Origin: Peribacillus sp. FSL H8-0477
Lineage (GTDB): Bacteria; Bacillota; Bacilli; Bacillales; DSM-1321
Length of the DNA: 64,000 bases
Direction: 5' to 3'
Assembly: GCF_038002765.1 (NCBI RefSeq)
Contig: NZ_JBBODE010000002.1
Coordinates: forward strand, 1,860,001 to 1,924,000
A program made the translations under genes and the position numbers. Shown here piece after piece: positions 18,054 to 27,357 of this stretch (position 1 is the stretch's first letter; every line of letters begins with the position of its first letter). Under the pieces are notes generated by a model, which ran no database searches, was not told the DNA's origin, and was given only the letters and a program-made list of their open reading frames with translations.

Positions 18054-19034
18054 ATGAAGAAATGGCTTGTGAAGGAATTGGGAGAACCACAGGATGTGTT
18101 AAAGATTGAAGAAACCGATAGACCCGTGATCAAAGGTGGGGAAGTGATAATCGAAGTAAAAGCTGCCGCACTTAATTTTTTTGATATTCTCTTATGTCAG
18201 GGAAAATATCAGGAAAAACCACCGTTGCCGTTTACGATTTGTTCAGAAGTTTCGGGCGTTATTGCCAAAACCAATGAGGGGAGCCGGTTTTCGGAAGGCC
18301 AACGTGTTTTAGCGCTGCCTAAACTACCGAACGGAGGATTGGCTGACTTTGTTTCTGTACCAGAAACCTCTGTTTATCAGATCCCTGAATCGATGAGTTG
18401 GACGGAAGGAGCAGCAATGTTTATTACCTATCATACCTCCCATTATTCCTTATTTACTCGAGCCGGCCTGCAAAAAGGTGAAGTTCTTCTTGTTCATGCT
18501 GGTGCTGGTGGTGTTGGTTCGGCGGCCATTCAATTAGGAAAAGCTGCTGGGGCATTTGTCATTGCAACAGCAGGAGGACCTGATAAGGTCAAGATTTGCA
18601 AAGAGCTGGGAGCAGATGTGGTAATTGATTACGAAAATGAGGATTTCGTCGATATTGTAAAAAGAGAAACGAAGGGTAATGGTGCTAATGTTATCTTTGA
18701 TCCCGTGGGCGGTCATGTATTCGACCGATCGAGAAAATGCATTGCCTTTGACGGAAGAATTCTTGTCATCGGTTTTGCCGGCGGAGAGATTCCAACCATT
18801 CCAGCGAATCATGTTTTAATTAAAAATTATTCGATAGTCGGTGTGCACTGGGGTCTCTTCAATAAACGAACACCAGAGAAAGTTTTTAAAGAACATGAAG
18901 AACTATTATCCCTATTCGAACAAGGGAAAATAAAACCGTTAATTTATGATGAATATGATTTTGAAGATGTGCCAGAAGCATTAAATTTACTTGCATCCAG
19001 AAAAACGTGGGGGAAAGTGGTTGTGAAGATGTAA
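18054..19034 (+). CDS. Zinc-independent quinone oxidoreductase (MDR family)
   Basis: The 326-residue enzyme is an NADPH:quinone reductase of the medium-chain dehydrogenase family. The GroES-like N-domain contains ALNFFDILLCQGKYQEKPPL and PFTICSEVSGVI; the Rossmann half has the nucleotide motif VHAGAGGVGSAAIQLGKAAG near residue 145-165. Zinc-binding cysteines of alcohol dehydrogenases are absent. It would reduce quinones or enones with NADPH in the cytosol. AAGGAGGAAC precedes the ATG. A promoter and a cre-like site lie upstream and a terminator downstream, so it is monocistronic. Confidence 0.88.
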   Translation: MKKWLVKELGEPQDVLKIEETDRPVIKGGEVIIEVKAAALNFFDILLCQGKYQEKPPLPFTICSEVSGVIAKTNEGSRFSEGQRVLALPKLPNGGLADFVSVPETSVYQIPESMSWTEGAAMFITYHTSHYSLFTRAGLQKGEVLLVHAGAGGVGSAAIQLGKAAGAFVIATAGGPDKVKICKELGADVVIDYENEDFVDIVKRETKGNGANVIFDPVGGHVFDRSRKCIAFDGRILVIGFAGGEIPTIPANHVLIKNYSIVGVHWGLFNKRTPEKVFKEHEELLSLFEQGKIKPLIYDEYDFEDVPEALNLLASRKTWGKVVVKM

Positions 19035-19047
19035 TGAGTTTGGTGAA

Positions 19048-19086
19048 AATCCTCATTCCAAGAGTAATTGGAATGAGGATTTTTTA
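19048..19086 (+). terminator. Intrinsic terminator
   Basis: AATCCTCATTCC and GGAATGAGGATT form a perfect 12-bp stem followed by T5. Confidence 0.88.
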
Positions 19087-19218
19087 GATTTCCGTAAAGT
19101 ATTAAACACGTTTTCACTAAACATTCTTAACTTTGAAGAGATAAGTATTATGTTTTTGATAAAAAGAACCGATATAAGGTTAGTAGATATAAGCTATTTG
19201 GAAGGAGAAACAATGTAA

Positions 19219-20181
19219 ATGAAAAAACACGCATTATTATCTCTAGGATTATTGTTTATGATAGTCAGTACACTAAGCGGATGTGGAGTTAAAGAAGAGA
19301 GCCCTTTGAAAGGAAAGATTAAGATAGGTATTATGTTGTCTGATGTGGGCTTAGGTGATCAATCTTTTTCAGATGCTGCTTTTACCGGGTTAGTAAAAGC
19401 CAGAGATGAATTAGGAGTCATCGTGAATTATCGTGAATTACAAGAAACTAAAACGTATGAAGCGGGACTAAGACAACTGATTGAAGAGGAGAATGACATT
19501 ATTATTGGTCTGGGTTTCATGGTTCAAGAGGATATGGAAAAGGTAGCAAAAGAATATCCTAAACGTACCTTTCTTCTTGTTGACTCGGTTTCAGATATAG
19601 AGAATGTCACATCTTTAATTTTTAAAGAAGATGAAGGCAGTTATCTTGCGGGAATTGCAGCAGCGTTGGCAACGGAAACCGAGACTGTGGGATTTGTCGG
19701 CGGGGATGATGTGCCGCTTATTCATAAATTCGCAGATGGTTTTGAAAAAGGTGTTAAATCGATTAATCCAGATATAAAAATAATTACGAAATATGCCGGA
19801 AATTTTGGTGACGATGAATTAGGTACGAAACTAGCAAAAGAAATGATTTCGAATAAGAGTGATGTTCTATATGCTGCGGCAGGTCTAACAGGTATTGGTG
19901 TATTAAAGGAAGCTGAAAAACAAAACGTTTATGCGATAGGTGTCGATTCTGATCAGTATTATTTTGCAGAAAAAGCAGTTATTACTTCTATGATTAAAAA
20001 TGTAGATACAGCTTTATTTGATATTGTTAAAGAGTATACAAACACCAAAAAGCTTCCTTCGAACTCTATTGAATTAGGGTTAAAGGAAAACGGTGTAGGT
20101 CTGGCACCAATACGTGTGATTCCTTTTGCAGAAAAAGACATGCAAATAATCGAGGACGCTAAAAGTAAATTAGCTAATTAA
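19219..20181 (+). CDS. BMP-family substrate-binding lipoprotein
   Basis: The 320-residue product has a lipoprotein signal (Cys-22 in TLSGC) and the fold of basic membrane proteins/PnrA: IGIMLSDVGLGDQSFSDAAF near residue 36, IIIGLGFMVQEDMEKVA, and GSYLAGIAAALATETETVGF near 150. PnrA-type proteins bind nucleosides, others other small ligands. No ABC permease or ATPase is nearby; the next gene, 27 bases on, is a chemoreceptor, so it may feed ligand information to that receptor. An ATG-TAA pair lies directly before the start codon, and AAGGAG is better spaced to that first ATG than to the true start. Confidence 0.85.
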   Translation: MKKHALLSLGLLFMIVSTLSGCGVKEESPLKGKIKIGIMLSDVGLGDQSFSDAAFTGLVKARDELGVIVNYRELQETKTYEAGLRQLIEEENDIIIGLGFMVQEDMEKVAKEYPKRTFLLVDSVSDIENVTSLIFKEDEGSYLAGIAAALATETETVGFVGGDDVPLIHKFADGFEKGVKSINPDIKIITKYAGNFGDDELGTKLAKEMISNKSDVLYAAAGLTGIGVLKEAEKQNVYAIGVDSDQYYFAEKAVITSMIKNVDTALFDIVKEYTNTKKLPSNSIELGLKENGVGLAPIRVIPFAEKDMQIIEDAKSKLAN

Positions 20182-20208
20182 TCAACCCATTAGTACACGG
20201 AGGATACA

Positions 20209-21864
20209 ATGACAATTAAAAAGAAAATATTATTGAATTCACTTATAGGGTTAGTCCTATCTATTTTAATGATTGCCTTCATTATCTTTCGAATGTTATC
20301 AATACAAACGTCTAACCAAGATTATGTCAAGGTATTATTAACGGTAGGATCATTGAAGGCTGAAACAAATGCATCGATGCAAAGCTTAAATACATTTGCT
20401 TTTAATATGACGGATGCAAACAAAAATATAGCCATTAATGATTTAGAAAATACAGGAGCTACATATAAGGAACTGGATAGCATTCTCAAGGAGAAACAGA
20501 GCAGAAAAGTTCTGAAAGGCGCAGAAACGAAATTCAAAATCTTACAAAAAGAAGCAATAGCTGGCTTAACGGACTCTAATGCTTCAGAGGTGAAACGGCA
20601 GTCCTTGAGAACTAAAGGGATTGCGAATGATATTTACCTATTAGATCTTTATACGACTGAGCATTATACCTATTTAGAAGAATCTATGGAATCAGATATT
20701 GAGTTTGTCATTATCTTTGCTTTAATAGGAAGTGTGATAGTTGCCCTTATTACGATCCTATTAATACTTAGAATGGCAAATAAAATAACAAATCCTTTGA
20801 AAAAGTTAGCTGAAAATGCAAAGGAAATCGCTGCTGGAAATCTTCTATTCAGTCACGTTGACTATAAACATAATGATGAACTAGGAATACTGAATCACTC
20901 GTTTACCAAGATGGTCGACCAATTAACCAGCATACTTACTTCAGTAGATACTGCCAGTCAACGAATAGACCAATTTGCGCTAGAATTTGAGCTGGAGTAT
21001 CATTCATTAACTGAATCTAGTAATCAGGTGGCGGTATCTACAGATGAGTTATCAAGAGGAACCCAAAGTATCTCTGAGGACTTACAAAGCTCAGTTGAAT
21101 TAGTGGAGTTGATGGACAAAGAATTTGGAAAGAATGTTGCTCGAGCCCAGCAATCGGCTGAATATGCACATGGGACCAATGTGGTAATAAGTGCGGGTAG
21201 AGAGGCTATAAATGAACAAAAATCATTAATTACCAAAAATATGAAAGCAACACGTACCATTGAAGCAGCTACCAAGGACTTTTCAATCTATGCAGGAAAA
21301 ATTGAGGATATGGCTAAAGCCGTTTCCGAGATTGCCAATCAAACCAATCTTCTGGCCCTTAACGCAGCAATTGAAGCTGCTCGAGCAGGAGAGGCTGGAA
21401 AAGGCTTTGCTGTTGTATCGGATGAAGTCAGGAAATTAGCTGAGCATTCAACAGAGGCGACCAAACAAATATTTGAAACAGTTAACTTAATTAAAAATGG
21501 GTTAACTTCGATTTCATCCTCTGTTGAAGTCGGAGTAGGAATAACCGATCAACAAAATACCAATATCAATCGTACGTTAGAAACATTTGAACAGATAGAA
21601 GAAAAGGTAACAGGAATATCAGAGGTTTTAGATCATTTAGTTACTGGTGTAGATACATCTAAAAAATCCAATGAACATGTATTACAGAATGTAGAGAGTA
21701 TAAGTGCTATTGTCGAGGAAACTGCAGCGGGAAGTGAGGAGATATCCGCTTCTACAGTTGAGCAGCTACATTCAATAACTAAAGTTGTTGGGAAAGTTGC
21801 TTCTCTAAAAGAACTAACGGAAAGTCTGAATAAAACAATCTCTCACTTTCAATTAAAAAAATAA
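20209..21864 (+). CDS. Methyl-accepting chemotaxis protein
   Basis: The 551-residue chemoreceptor has TM1 near 8-30, an extracellular helical sensor of about 130 residues (31-162), TM2 near 163-187, a HAMP domain ([20 protein letters not shown]) and a long cytoplasmic coiled coil. The signalling tip near 375-415 reads [20 protein letters not shown] and [20 protein letters not shown], the CheA/CheW contact region. It probably senses the ligand-loaded BMP lipoprotein encoded just upstream, because the two genes are co-directional with a 27-base gap. GGAGG precedes ATG. A terminator follows. Confidence 0.93.
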   Translation: MTIKKKILLNSLIGLVLSILMIAFIIFRMLSIQTSNQDYVKVLLTVGSLKAETNASMQSLNTFAFNMTDANKNIAINDLENTGATYKELDSILKEKQSRKVLKGAETKFKILQKEAIAGLTDSNASEVKRQSLRTKGIANDIYLLDLYTTEHYTYLEESMESDIEFVIIFALIGSVIVALITILLILRMANKITNPLKKLAENAKEIAAGNLLFSHVDYKHNDELGILNHSFTKMVDQLTSILTSVDTASQRIDQFALEFELEYHSLTESSNQVAVSTDELSRGTQSISEDLQSSVELVELMDKEFGKNVARAQQSAEYAHGTNVVISAGREAINEQKSLITKNMKATRTIEAATKDFSIYAGKIEDMAKAVSEIANQTNLLALNAAIEAARAGEAGKGFAVVSDEVRKLAEHSTEATKQIFETVNLIKNGLTSISSSVEVGVGITDQQNTNINRTLETFEQIEEKVTGISEVLDHLVTGVDTSKKSNEHVLQNVESISAIVEETAAGSEEISASTVEQLHSITKVVGKVASLKELTESLNKTISHFQLKK

Positions 21865-21871
21865 TATGCAG

Positions 21872-21904
21872 AAGAGTATCCTTTGAAAAAGGGATACTCT
21901 TTAC
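21872..21904 (+). terminator. Intrinsic terminator
   Basis: AAGAGTATCC and GGGATACTCTT pair around a CTTTGAAAAA loop and a T-rich tail follows. Confidence 0.8.
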
Positions 21905-22018
21905 TCGTTGTAAGGCTGGAATTAACCAATAAGTGATTAAATTTCAACATTATTAAAGGAAATTAGGTGTTTTTGGAGAAGTGTACTTCTAATGACTCTT
22001 TTGCGGTGGTGATGGTTA

Positions 22019-23692
22019 TTGAGTAAGGCAATTCAGGATTCTCCATTTATAATAAAAGACTGGTATATTCCAGCAATCGTCATTAATTCTACTTACGAGA
22101 TTTGCTATTGGAGTGGTTACTTTAAGGAGTATTTTGAACAAGGTAAAAAGAAAGCGCTTTCAAATTATGAATGGCTATTTCTTGATGATAACCGATTGGC
22201 AACGGCAAGCTTTAATGATCAATCCTACCTATTTTTAACTGCAGCGACTATGGATAACGGCGATACACTGATGATTGGCTGCGCAACGTCTTTCCTGATT
22301 CAACAACAGGTTCGTGTTACTGAATTAGAAAAAATTAATCGTTCTCTTGATGCAACGATTGAAAATTCTTATGATGGAATTTATATCACTGATCAAAAAG
22401 GAATTACACTCTACACAAATTCAGCAATTGAACGGATAACTGGTATACCTAAAGAGTATTACCTAGGTAAATCAGTTGATCAATTAATTAAAAGGGGAAT
22501 TCTAAATAGCTCCGTTACACATAAGGTCGTAAAGCAAAGAAGAACAGTTTCAGTAGTTCAAGAAAATTATGCTGGGAAAGAAACACTGATTACCGGAAGT
22601 CCTGTTTTCAATAATGAAGGTGACGTCGAACAAGTGGTGACAAATATTCGAGATTTGTCAGATTTAAATGAGCTGATGCGTGAATTAATGAAAGTGAATG
22701 AATTGAATCATCATTATAAGCAGGAAATCGAAAAGCTAAGAAAGATTACCAGCCATGATGGAGTTGTGTTTGTCAGTGAGAAGATGAAGATGATCTATGA
22801 GGTAGCTGACCGAATATCAGATATTGATGTGACTGTTTTAATTTTAGGAGAAACCGGTGTTGGAAAAGATGTATTGGCGCGTCATATTTTCAGCACAAGT
22901 GTTCGTTCGAAAAAAGGGGAGTTTATCAAGATAAATTGTGGTGCCATTCCTGAAGACTTATTAGAGTCAGAGTTATTTGGTTACGAGGGCGGTGCTTTTA
23001 CAGGAGCAAATCAAAAAGGAAAACAAGGAATGTTTGAATTGGCTGAGGGCGGGGTCCTATTTTTAGATGAAATTGGCGAGCTGCCGCTGCAACTACAAGT
23101 AAAACTGCTTCGGGCCATTCAAGATCGAGAGATTCAACGAATAGGGGGGACAAAACCGAAGAAAATCGATGTGCGAATTATAGCTGCTACTAATCGGAAT
23201 TTAGTAGAGATGGTGAAGACAGGAGATTTTCGAGAAGATTTATATTACCGGCTGAACGTAATCCCGATCACCATCCCTCCATTAAGGGAAAGAAGAGACG
23301 ATATCCTAGCCTTGCTTGATCTATTTTTAGCAAAGGCCAACGAGCAATATCACTTTAATAAGACACTGGAATTATCATTAAAAGAGTATTTTTATCAACA
23401 CAATTGGCCAGGGAATGTGCGTGAATTAATTAATATCGTGGAAAGGCTGGTTGTACTAACGGATAAGTCTCTTTTATCTATTAGTGATTTGCCCGTAGAA
23501 TATAAACCAACCCATCAATATCAGATAAGCAAAACGATGACATTAAAAGAATGTGTAGAAAAAGCGGAAAGAGAAGTATTGGAACGAGCAGTCAAAACTT
23601 ATCAGACGACCTATGAAATGGCTGAAGCACTAGATTCAAGTCAAGCAACCATTGTTCGAAAACTAAAAAAGTACAAGTTGAAAAAAGAATAA
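22019..23692 (+). CDS. Sigma-54-dependent activator with PAS domain
   Basis: The 557-residue regulator has an N-terminal region of about 95 residues without a clear family, a PAS domain (SYDGIYITDQKGITLYTNSA near 120) and a AAA+ sigma-54 activator core: Walker A GETGVGKD near 278, the sigma-54 contact loop GGAFTGA near 326, Walker B VLFLDEIGE near 346, and ATNRNL/RLNVIPITIPPLRE later. The C-terminal Fis-type HTH is MAEALDSSQATIVRKLKKYK. The start is TTG at 22019, with only a weak GGTGGTGATGG before it. It lies directly upstream of a sigma-54 promoter with three palindromes, so it very likely activates the livHMGFK-fad-type operon. Confidence 0.92.
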   Translation: MSKAIQDSPFIIKDWYIPAIVINSTYEICYWSGYFKEYFEQGKKKALSNYEWLFLDDNRLATASFNDQSYLFLTAATMDNGDTLMIGCATSFLIQQQVRVTELEKINRSLDATIENSYDGIYITDQKGITLYTNSAIERITGIPKEYYLGKSVDQLIKRGILNSSVTHKVVKQRRTVSVVQENYAGKETLITGSPVFNNEGDVEQVVTNIRDLSDLNELMRELMKVNELNHHYKQEIEKLRKITSHDGVVFVSEKMKMIYEVADRISDIDVTVLILGETGVGKDVLARHIFSTSVRSKKGEFIKINCGAIPEDLLESELFGYEGGAFTGANQKGKQGMFELAEGGVLFLDEIGELPLQLQVKLLRAIQDREIQRIGGTKPKKIDVRIIAATNRNLVEMVKTGDFREDLYYRLNVIPITIPPLRERRDDILALLDLFLAKANEQYHFNKTLELSLKEYFYQHNWPGNVRELINIVERLVVLTDKSLLSISDLPVEYKPTHQYQISKTMTLKECVEKAEREVLERAVKTYQTTYEMAEALDSSQATIVRKLKKYKLKKE

Positions 23693-23697
23693 TACAG

Positions 23698-23733
23698 GAA
23701 AAGGGGGTTCCGATAAAAGGAAACCCTTTTTTA
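23698..23733 (+). terminator. Intrinsic terminator
   Basis: AAAAGGGGGTTCC pairs with GGAAACCCTTTT and is followed by T2; it separates the activator gene from the sigma-54 operon. Confidence 0.75.
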
Positions 23734-23747
23734 CGTGTCCTGAACTT

Positions 23748-23839
23748 AATTCAAAAATGAATTCTTCATTCAAAAGTGAATCATGCCAAAATCCTAGTAA
23801 AGAGCGTTCGTTACCTTTCGATTAATTCATTTATGAATT
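23748..23839 (+). promoter_or_regulatory. Three upstream activator palindromes (ATTCA-N4-TGAAT)
   Basis: Copies lie at 23748-23763 (AATTCA-AAAA-TGAATT), 23768-23781 (ATTCA-AAAG-TGAAT) and 23824-23839 (AATTCA-TTTA-TGAATT). All share the 5-4-5 design. They sit 40-130 bases upstream of the sigma-54 promoter, the normal place for enhancer sites of the activator encoded next door. Confidence 0.8.
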
Positions 23840-23880
23840 GGAGCATTCCGTTTCGCTTATTGCTATCATCATTTTAACGT

Positions 23881-23896
23881 TGGCATAGTATTTGCA
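23881..23896 (+). promoter_or_regulatory. Sigma-54 promoter
   Basis: TGGCAT-AGTAT-TTGCA matches the -24/-12 consensus TGGCAC-N5-TTGCW, with GG at 23882-23883 and GC at 23894-23895. Transcription would start near 23907, giving a leader of about 100 bases before livH. Confidence 0.9.
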
Positions 23897-24008
23897 TAAT
23901 AGTAAGACAGAGAGTAAGATTCTTAAATCATGCGAGGGAGGAGGCGTTACTAACACGTCTAGGATAATAAACATACATAAAAAATCGTTAGTAAAAAGGA
24001 GGGGAAGA

Positions 24009-24872
24009 ATGGAGATTTTACTTCAACAGCTGTTTAACAGTTTAACAATTGGAAGCGTTTACAGTTTAGTTGCTCTTGGGTTGACGCTCGTTTACGGCAT
24101 CCTGCATATTCCGAACTTTGCTCATGGAGCCCTTTATATGATGGGCGGCTATATTACGTTAACGATGATGACAGCCTACGGATTTAATTATTGGATTGCG
24201 ATGTTCGTTTCGGTACTTGTTGTAGGCATAATTGGTGTGTTATTAGAACGGTTCGTGTTCCGTTTATTAAGAGAAGCACCGCCTTTGCACGATAAAATTG
24301 CTGCCATCGGAATTCTGCTTTTTCTTGAAGCATTTGCACAATTCGTTTGGGGTGCTGATTTTCAAACAATGACTTCTCCCTACGGCCAAGTTGTAACGAT
24401 TATGGGTCTGACATTTACTATGCAGCGTTTATTAATTATTGTTTCTGCCATCGTTGTCATGATTCTTCTGTATGTATTTCTTAAAAAAACATTTACTGGA
24501 GCTTCTATTATTGCCATGTCCCAAAGTCGTGAGGGTGCTTCACTTGTAGGGATTAATATCAATAAGGTGGCAATGCTGACGTTTATGATTTCAGGAGGAT
24601 TAGCTGCGATTGCTGCTTCTCTTGCTTCCCCAATTAATCTCGTCTTTCCTGGTATGGGGCACCTGGTCATATTAAAAGCATTTGTCATAATCATTCTGGG
24701 TGGGATGGGGAGTATACCAGGTGCGATTGTAGGAGGATACATCCTTGGATTCAGTGAAAGTCTTGGCGCAACTTATATTTCTAACGATTATAAAGACATC
24801 ATTGCCTTCCTTTTGTTAGTGATTATTTTAACGGTGAAACCAACAGGTCTTTTTGCAAAGGGGGAGAGGTAG
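24009..24872 (+). CDS. livH: Branched-chain-type ABC permease (LivH)
   Basis: The 287-residue product is a HAAT-family permease with about eight helices; it begins LLQQLFNSLTIGSVYSLVAL and carries the LivH hallmarks ALGLTLVYGILHIPNFAHGA and a late ILGGMGSIPGAIVGGYILG coupling segment. It should pair with LivM to import an amino acid or, as suggested by the catabolic genes behind it, a carboxylic acid. Upstream in-frame ATGs or others overlap the promoter, and AGGAGGGG is 6 bases before ATG at 24009. First gene of the sigma-54 operon. Confidence 0.9.
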   Translation: MEILLQQLFNSLTIGSVYSLVALGLTLVYGILHIPNFAHGALYMMGGYITLTMMTAYGFNYWIAMFVSVLVVGIIGVLLERFVFRLLREAPPLHDKIAAIGILLFLEAFAQFVWGADFQTMTSPYGQVVTIMGLTFTMQRLLIIVSAIVVMILLYVFLKKTFTGASIIAMSQSREGASLVGININKVAMLTFMISGGLAAIAASLASPINLVFPGMGHLVILKAFVIIILGGMGSIPGAIVGGYILGFSESLGATYISNDYKDIIAFLLLVIILTVKPTGLFAKGER

Positions 24873-24873
24873 C

Positions 24874-25860
24874 ATGAAGATCATGAATAATCGTACGTTC
24901 ATGGTTGCTCTCATCGTAATCGCTATCTTATTTCCATTGATTTTCCAAAATGACTATTATACGCATATGTTAACACTCTCGTTTATTTGGGCAATTGCTG
25001 TTTACGGGATAAATTTACTGGCAGGGTATACCGGATATCTCTCTCTTGCTCATGCTGGTTTTTTCGCGATTGGTGCTTATTCACTTGGGCTTTTGACGGT
25101 CAAAGCAGAAATGAACTTTTGGCTGGCACTCGTTTTGGCTTGTCTAATCACCTCGGGGGTTGGACTATTGATTGGGATTATTGCATTACGGACAAAGGAA
25201 CATTTTTTTGCCATATACACCTTATGTGTCGGCTATATCATCTATCTAGTGATAGATAAATGGGATGGGTTAACGGGTGGTGTTAGAGGATTGATCGGTA
25301 TTAATGCTCCGGGCAATATTGGACCGATAACCTTTGAAACAGCTGAAAGCCAATATTACCTTGTCCTTACCTTTTTGGTGGTAGTTATATTCGTCATTTA
25401 CCGAATCGTTCACTCACTTACAGGAAGAACCTTCTTAGCTATTCGCAATAGTGAGGAACTAGCTCAAACCATTGGTATTTCAACCATGAAAAATAAACTA
25501 ACCGCATTTGTCCTTTCTACTTTTTTCGCCGGGTTAGCCGGAGCATTATATGCTTCATTCGTTCGCTTTATAGGGCCGGATATTGGATCTACAGCGATTA
25601 TGTTTGATCTGTTAATGTATCTTCTCGTTGGTGGAATTGGAACCTTATCAGGTCCTTTAGTGGGAACACTCATGCTCGTCATCCTTTCACAAAACCTACA
25701 ATTTCTTCAAGAATACCGCATGTTAATTTTTGGGCCGATTCTAACGTTAATTATTATTTTTTACCCGCGAGGAATATCCGGTTCATTCTTTGATTGGAAA
25801 AGGAAACGACGAAATCAAACAGGGAATGTGTTAAAGCCAATAAAGGTAAAGGAGGGCTGA
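24874..25860 (+). CDS. livM: Branched-chain-type ABC permease (LivM)
   Basis: The 328-residue partner permease has about ten helices. Typical motifs are YGINLLAGYTGYLSLAHAGF near residue 40 and the coupling region near 240 (DLLMYLLVGGIGTLSGPLVG). It starts one base after the livH stop; GGGGGAGAGGT provides the ribosome site. It ends in a long basic tail (DWKRKRRNQTG). Together with LivH it forms the membrane channel of the importer. Confidence 0.9.
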   Translation: MKIMNNRTFMVALIVIAILFPLIFQNDYYTHMLTLSFIWAIAVYGINLLAGYTGYLSLAHAGFFAIGAYSLGLLTVKAEMNFWLALVLACLITSGVGLLIGIIALRTKEHFFAIYTLCVGYIIYLVIDKWDGLTGGVRGLIGINAPGNIGPITFETAESQYYLVLTFLVVVIFVIYRIVHSLTGRTFLAIRNSEELAQTIGISTMKNKLTAFVLSTFFAGLAGALYASFVRFIGPDIGSTAIMFDLLMYLLVGGIGTLSGPLVGTLMLVILSQNLQFLQEYRMLIFGPILTLIIIFYPRGISGSFFDWKRKRRNQTGNVLKPIKVKEG

Positions 25861-25862
25861 AT

Positions 25863-26627
25863 TTGTTTATTGAAACAAAGAACTTGACCAAAAAATTCGG
25901 CGGGTTAGCCGCGGTTAATAATGTTGATTTTCATATTGAAAAAGGAAAGATTAATGCCATCATCGGACCAAATGGAGCGGGAAAATCAACTTTTTTCAAT
26001 TTAATCAGCGGTTTTCATCGCCCTAGTTCTGGAACCGTGCTTTTTAAAGGAACGGATATTACCAAACTTCCTGCAAATAAAATTGCTGGTTTAGGAATTT
26101 CTAGAACCTTTCAAACGACGAGTCTCTTTGAACAATCCACCGTTTTGGACAATGTAATTGTCGGTCATCGATTGCGAACTAAATCGAATTTATTTGATGC
26201 TATTTTTCGTACCAAACGATTAAAGCGCGAAGAAAAGGCTTGCCGGGATAAGGCAGTGGAGGTCCTTGAAATCGTGGGATTGACCCATGCTGCGGACAAA
26301 ATAGTTGCAAGTATTTCACAGGAGGAAAAGAAGCGAACAGCAATTGCCCTTGCCCTCGCTACCGATCCAGAGATTATCTTCCTGGATGAACCGGCTGCGG
26401 GAATTAACTCTGATGAAACACAAGGGTTAATTAACTTGATTAAACAGCTCAATCAAAGGGGGCTTACCATCTGTTTAATTGAACACAAAATGAGTATGAT
26501 CATGAATTTGGCCGATCATATCATGGTCCTCAATTATGGGGAAAAAATTGCTGAGGGTACCCCCAAGGAAATCAGCAGCAATGATGAAGTCATTAAAGCT
26601 TATTTAGGAGGGAGTGCCAGTGCTTAA
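25863..26627 (+). CDS. livG: Branched-chain-type ABC ATPase (LivG)
   Basis: The 254-residue ATPase begins at TTG 25863, two bases after the livM stop, with AAAGGAGG placed 5 bases before. Walker A GPNGAGKST is near residue 37, the characteristic LivG insertion with ISRTFQTTSLFEQSTVLDNV follows, then Walker B IIFLDEPAAG and the LIEHKMSMIMNLAD switch. The ABC signature is atypical: SISQEEKKR replaces the usual LSYGQQRR, so the conserved Ser-Gly-Gly is not present. Partner of LivF, which has a canonical signature. Confidence 0.9.
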   Translation: MFIETKNLTKKFGGLAAVNNVDFHIEKGKINAIIGPNGAGKSTFFNLISGFHRPSSGTVLFKGTDITKLPANKIAGLGISRTFQTTSLFEQSTVLDNVIVGHRLRTKSNLFDAIFRTKRLKREEKACRDKAVEVLEIVGLTHAADKIVASISQEEKKRTAIALALATDPEIIFLDEPAAGINSDETQGLINLIKQLNQRGLTICLIEHKMSMIMNLADHIMVLNYGEKIAEGTPKEISSNDEVIKAYLGGSASA

Positions 26628-27327
26628 GTTGATTGATGTGTCGGTCAATTATGGAAGCTTTACGGCAATTAAACATGTAAACATCGAAGTGTCTGAAGGC
26701 GAAATTGTTGTTTTATTAGGGGCAAATGGAGCAGGTAAAAGCACAACTTTCCGCGCTATCAGCGGGATCAATAAGCTTGATAATGGCGAGATTTATTTTC
26801 GAAACAATGCAATAAACGGCAGAGCTCCAGATAAAAATGTTCAAGCAGGAATTGTACAATGTGCCGAGGGACGAAAACTATTTCCGCAGATGACTGTTCA
26901 AGAAAACTTACGGATGGGAGCATACATCCATAGAAAGAAAAAGGCGGAAATCAAACATTCATTAGAAAACGTATATGAATTATTCCCTATTTTAAAAGAA
27001 AAACTTCACCATGATGCAGGGAGTTTAAGCGGAGGACAACAGCAGATGCTGGCCATTGGAAGAGCACTTATGTCAAAACCTAAGTTATTGTTGCTCGATG
27101 AGCCTTCAGTGGGATTGGCGCCTTTAATTGTAGAACAAATGTTTCAGGTCATCGAAGAGATTAATCGTGAGGGAATTACCGTCTTACTTGCTGAACAGAA
27201 TGCTAATGCTGCACTTAGCATTGCAGATAAAGGATATGTCTTTGAAAATGGGGAAATCGTCGTCCAAGGAACCGCAAATGAATTATTGGCCAATGATGAA
27301 GTACGGAAAGCCTATATTGGTGCATAA
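26620..27327 (+). CDS. livF: Branched-chain-type ABC ATPase (LivF)
   Basis: The 235-residue ATPase has Walker A GANGAGKST near residue 34, the signature LSGGQQQMLAIGRAL near 138, and Walker B LLLLDEPSVGLAP. The gene overlaps the end of livG by 8 bases. Two GTG starts are possible (26614 and 26620); the second is 7 bases from AGGAGG and is preferred. With LivG it energises the HAAT-type importer. Confidence 0.92.
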   Translation: MLKLIDVSVNYGSFTAIKHVNIEVSEGEIVVLLGANGAGKSTTFRAISGINKLDNGEIYFRNNAINGRAPDKNVQAGIVQCAEGRKLFPQMTVQENLRMGAYIHRKKKAEIKHSLENVYELFPILKEKLHHDAGSLSGGQQQMLAIGRALMSKPKLLLLDEPSVGLAPLIVEQMFQVIEEINREGITVLLAEQNANAALSIADKGYVFENGEIVVQGTANELLANDEVRKAYIGA

Positions 27328-27357
27328 GCGGAATTAAAAAAAGAATGGGGGATTTAT

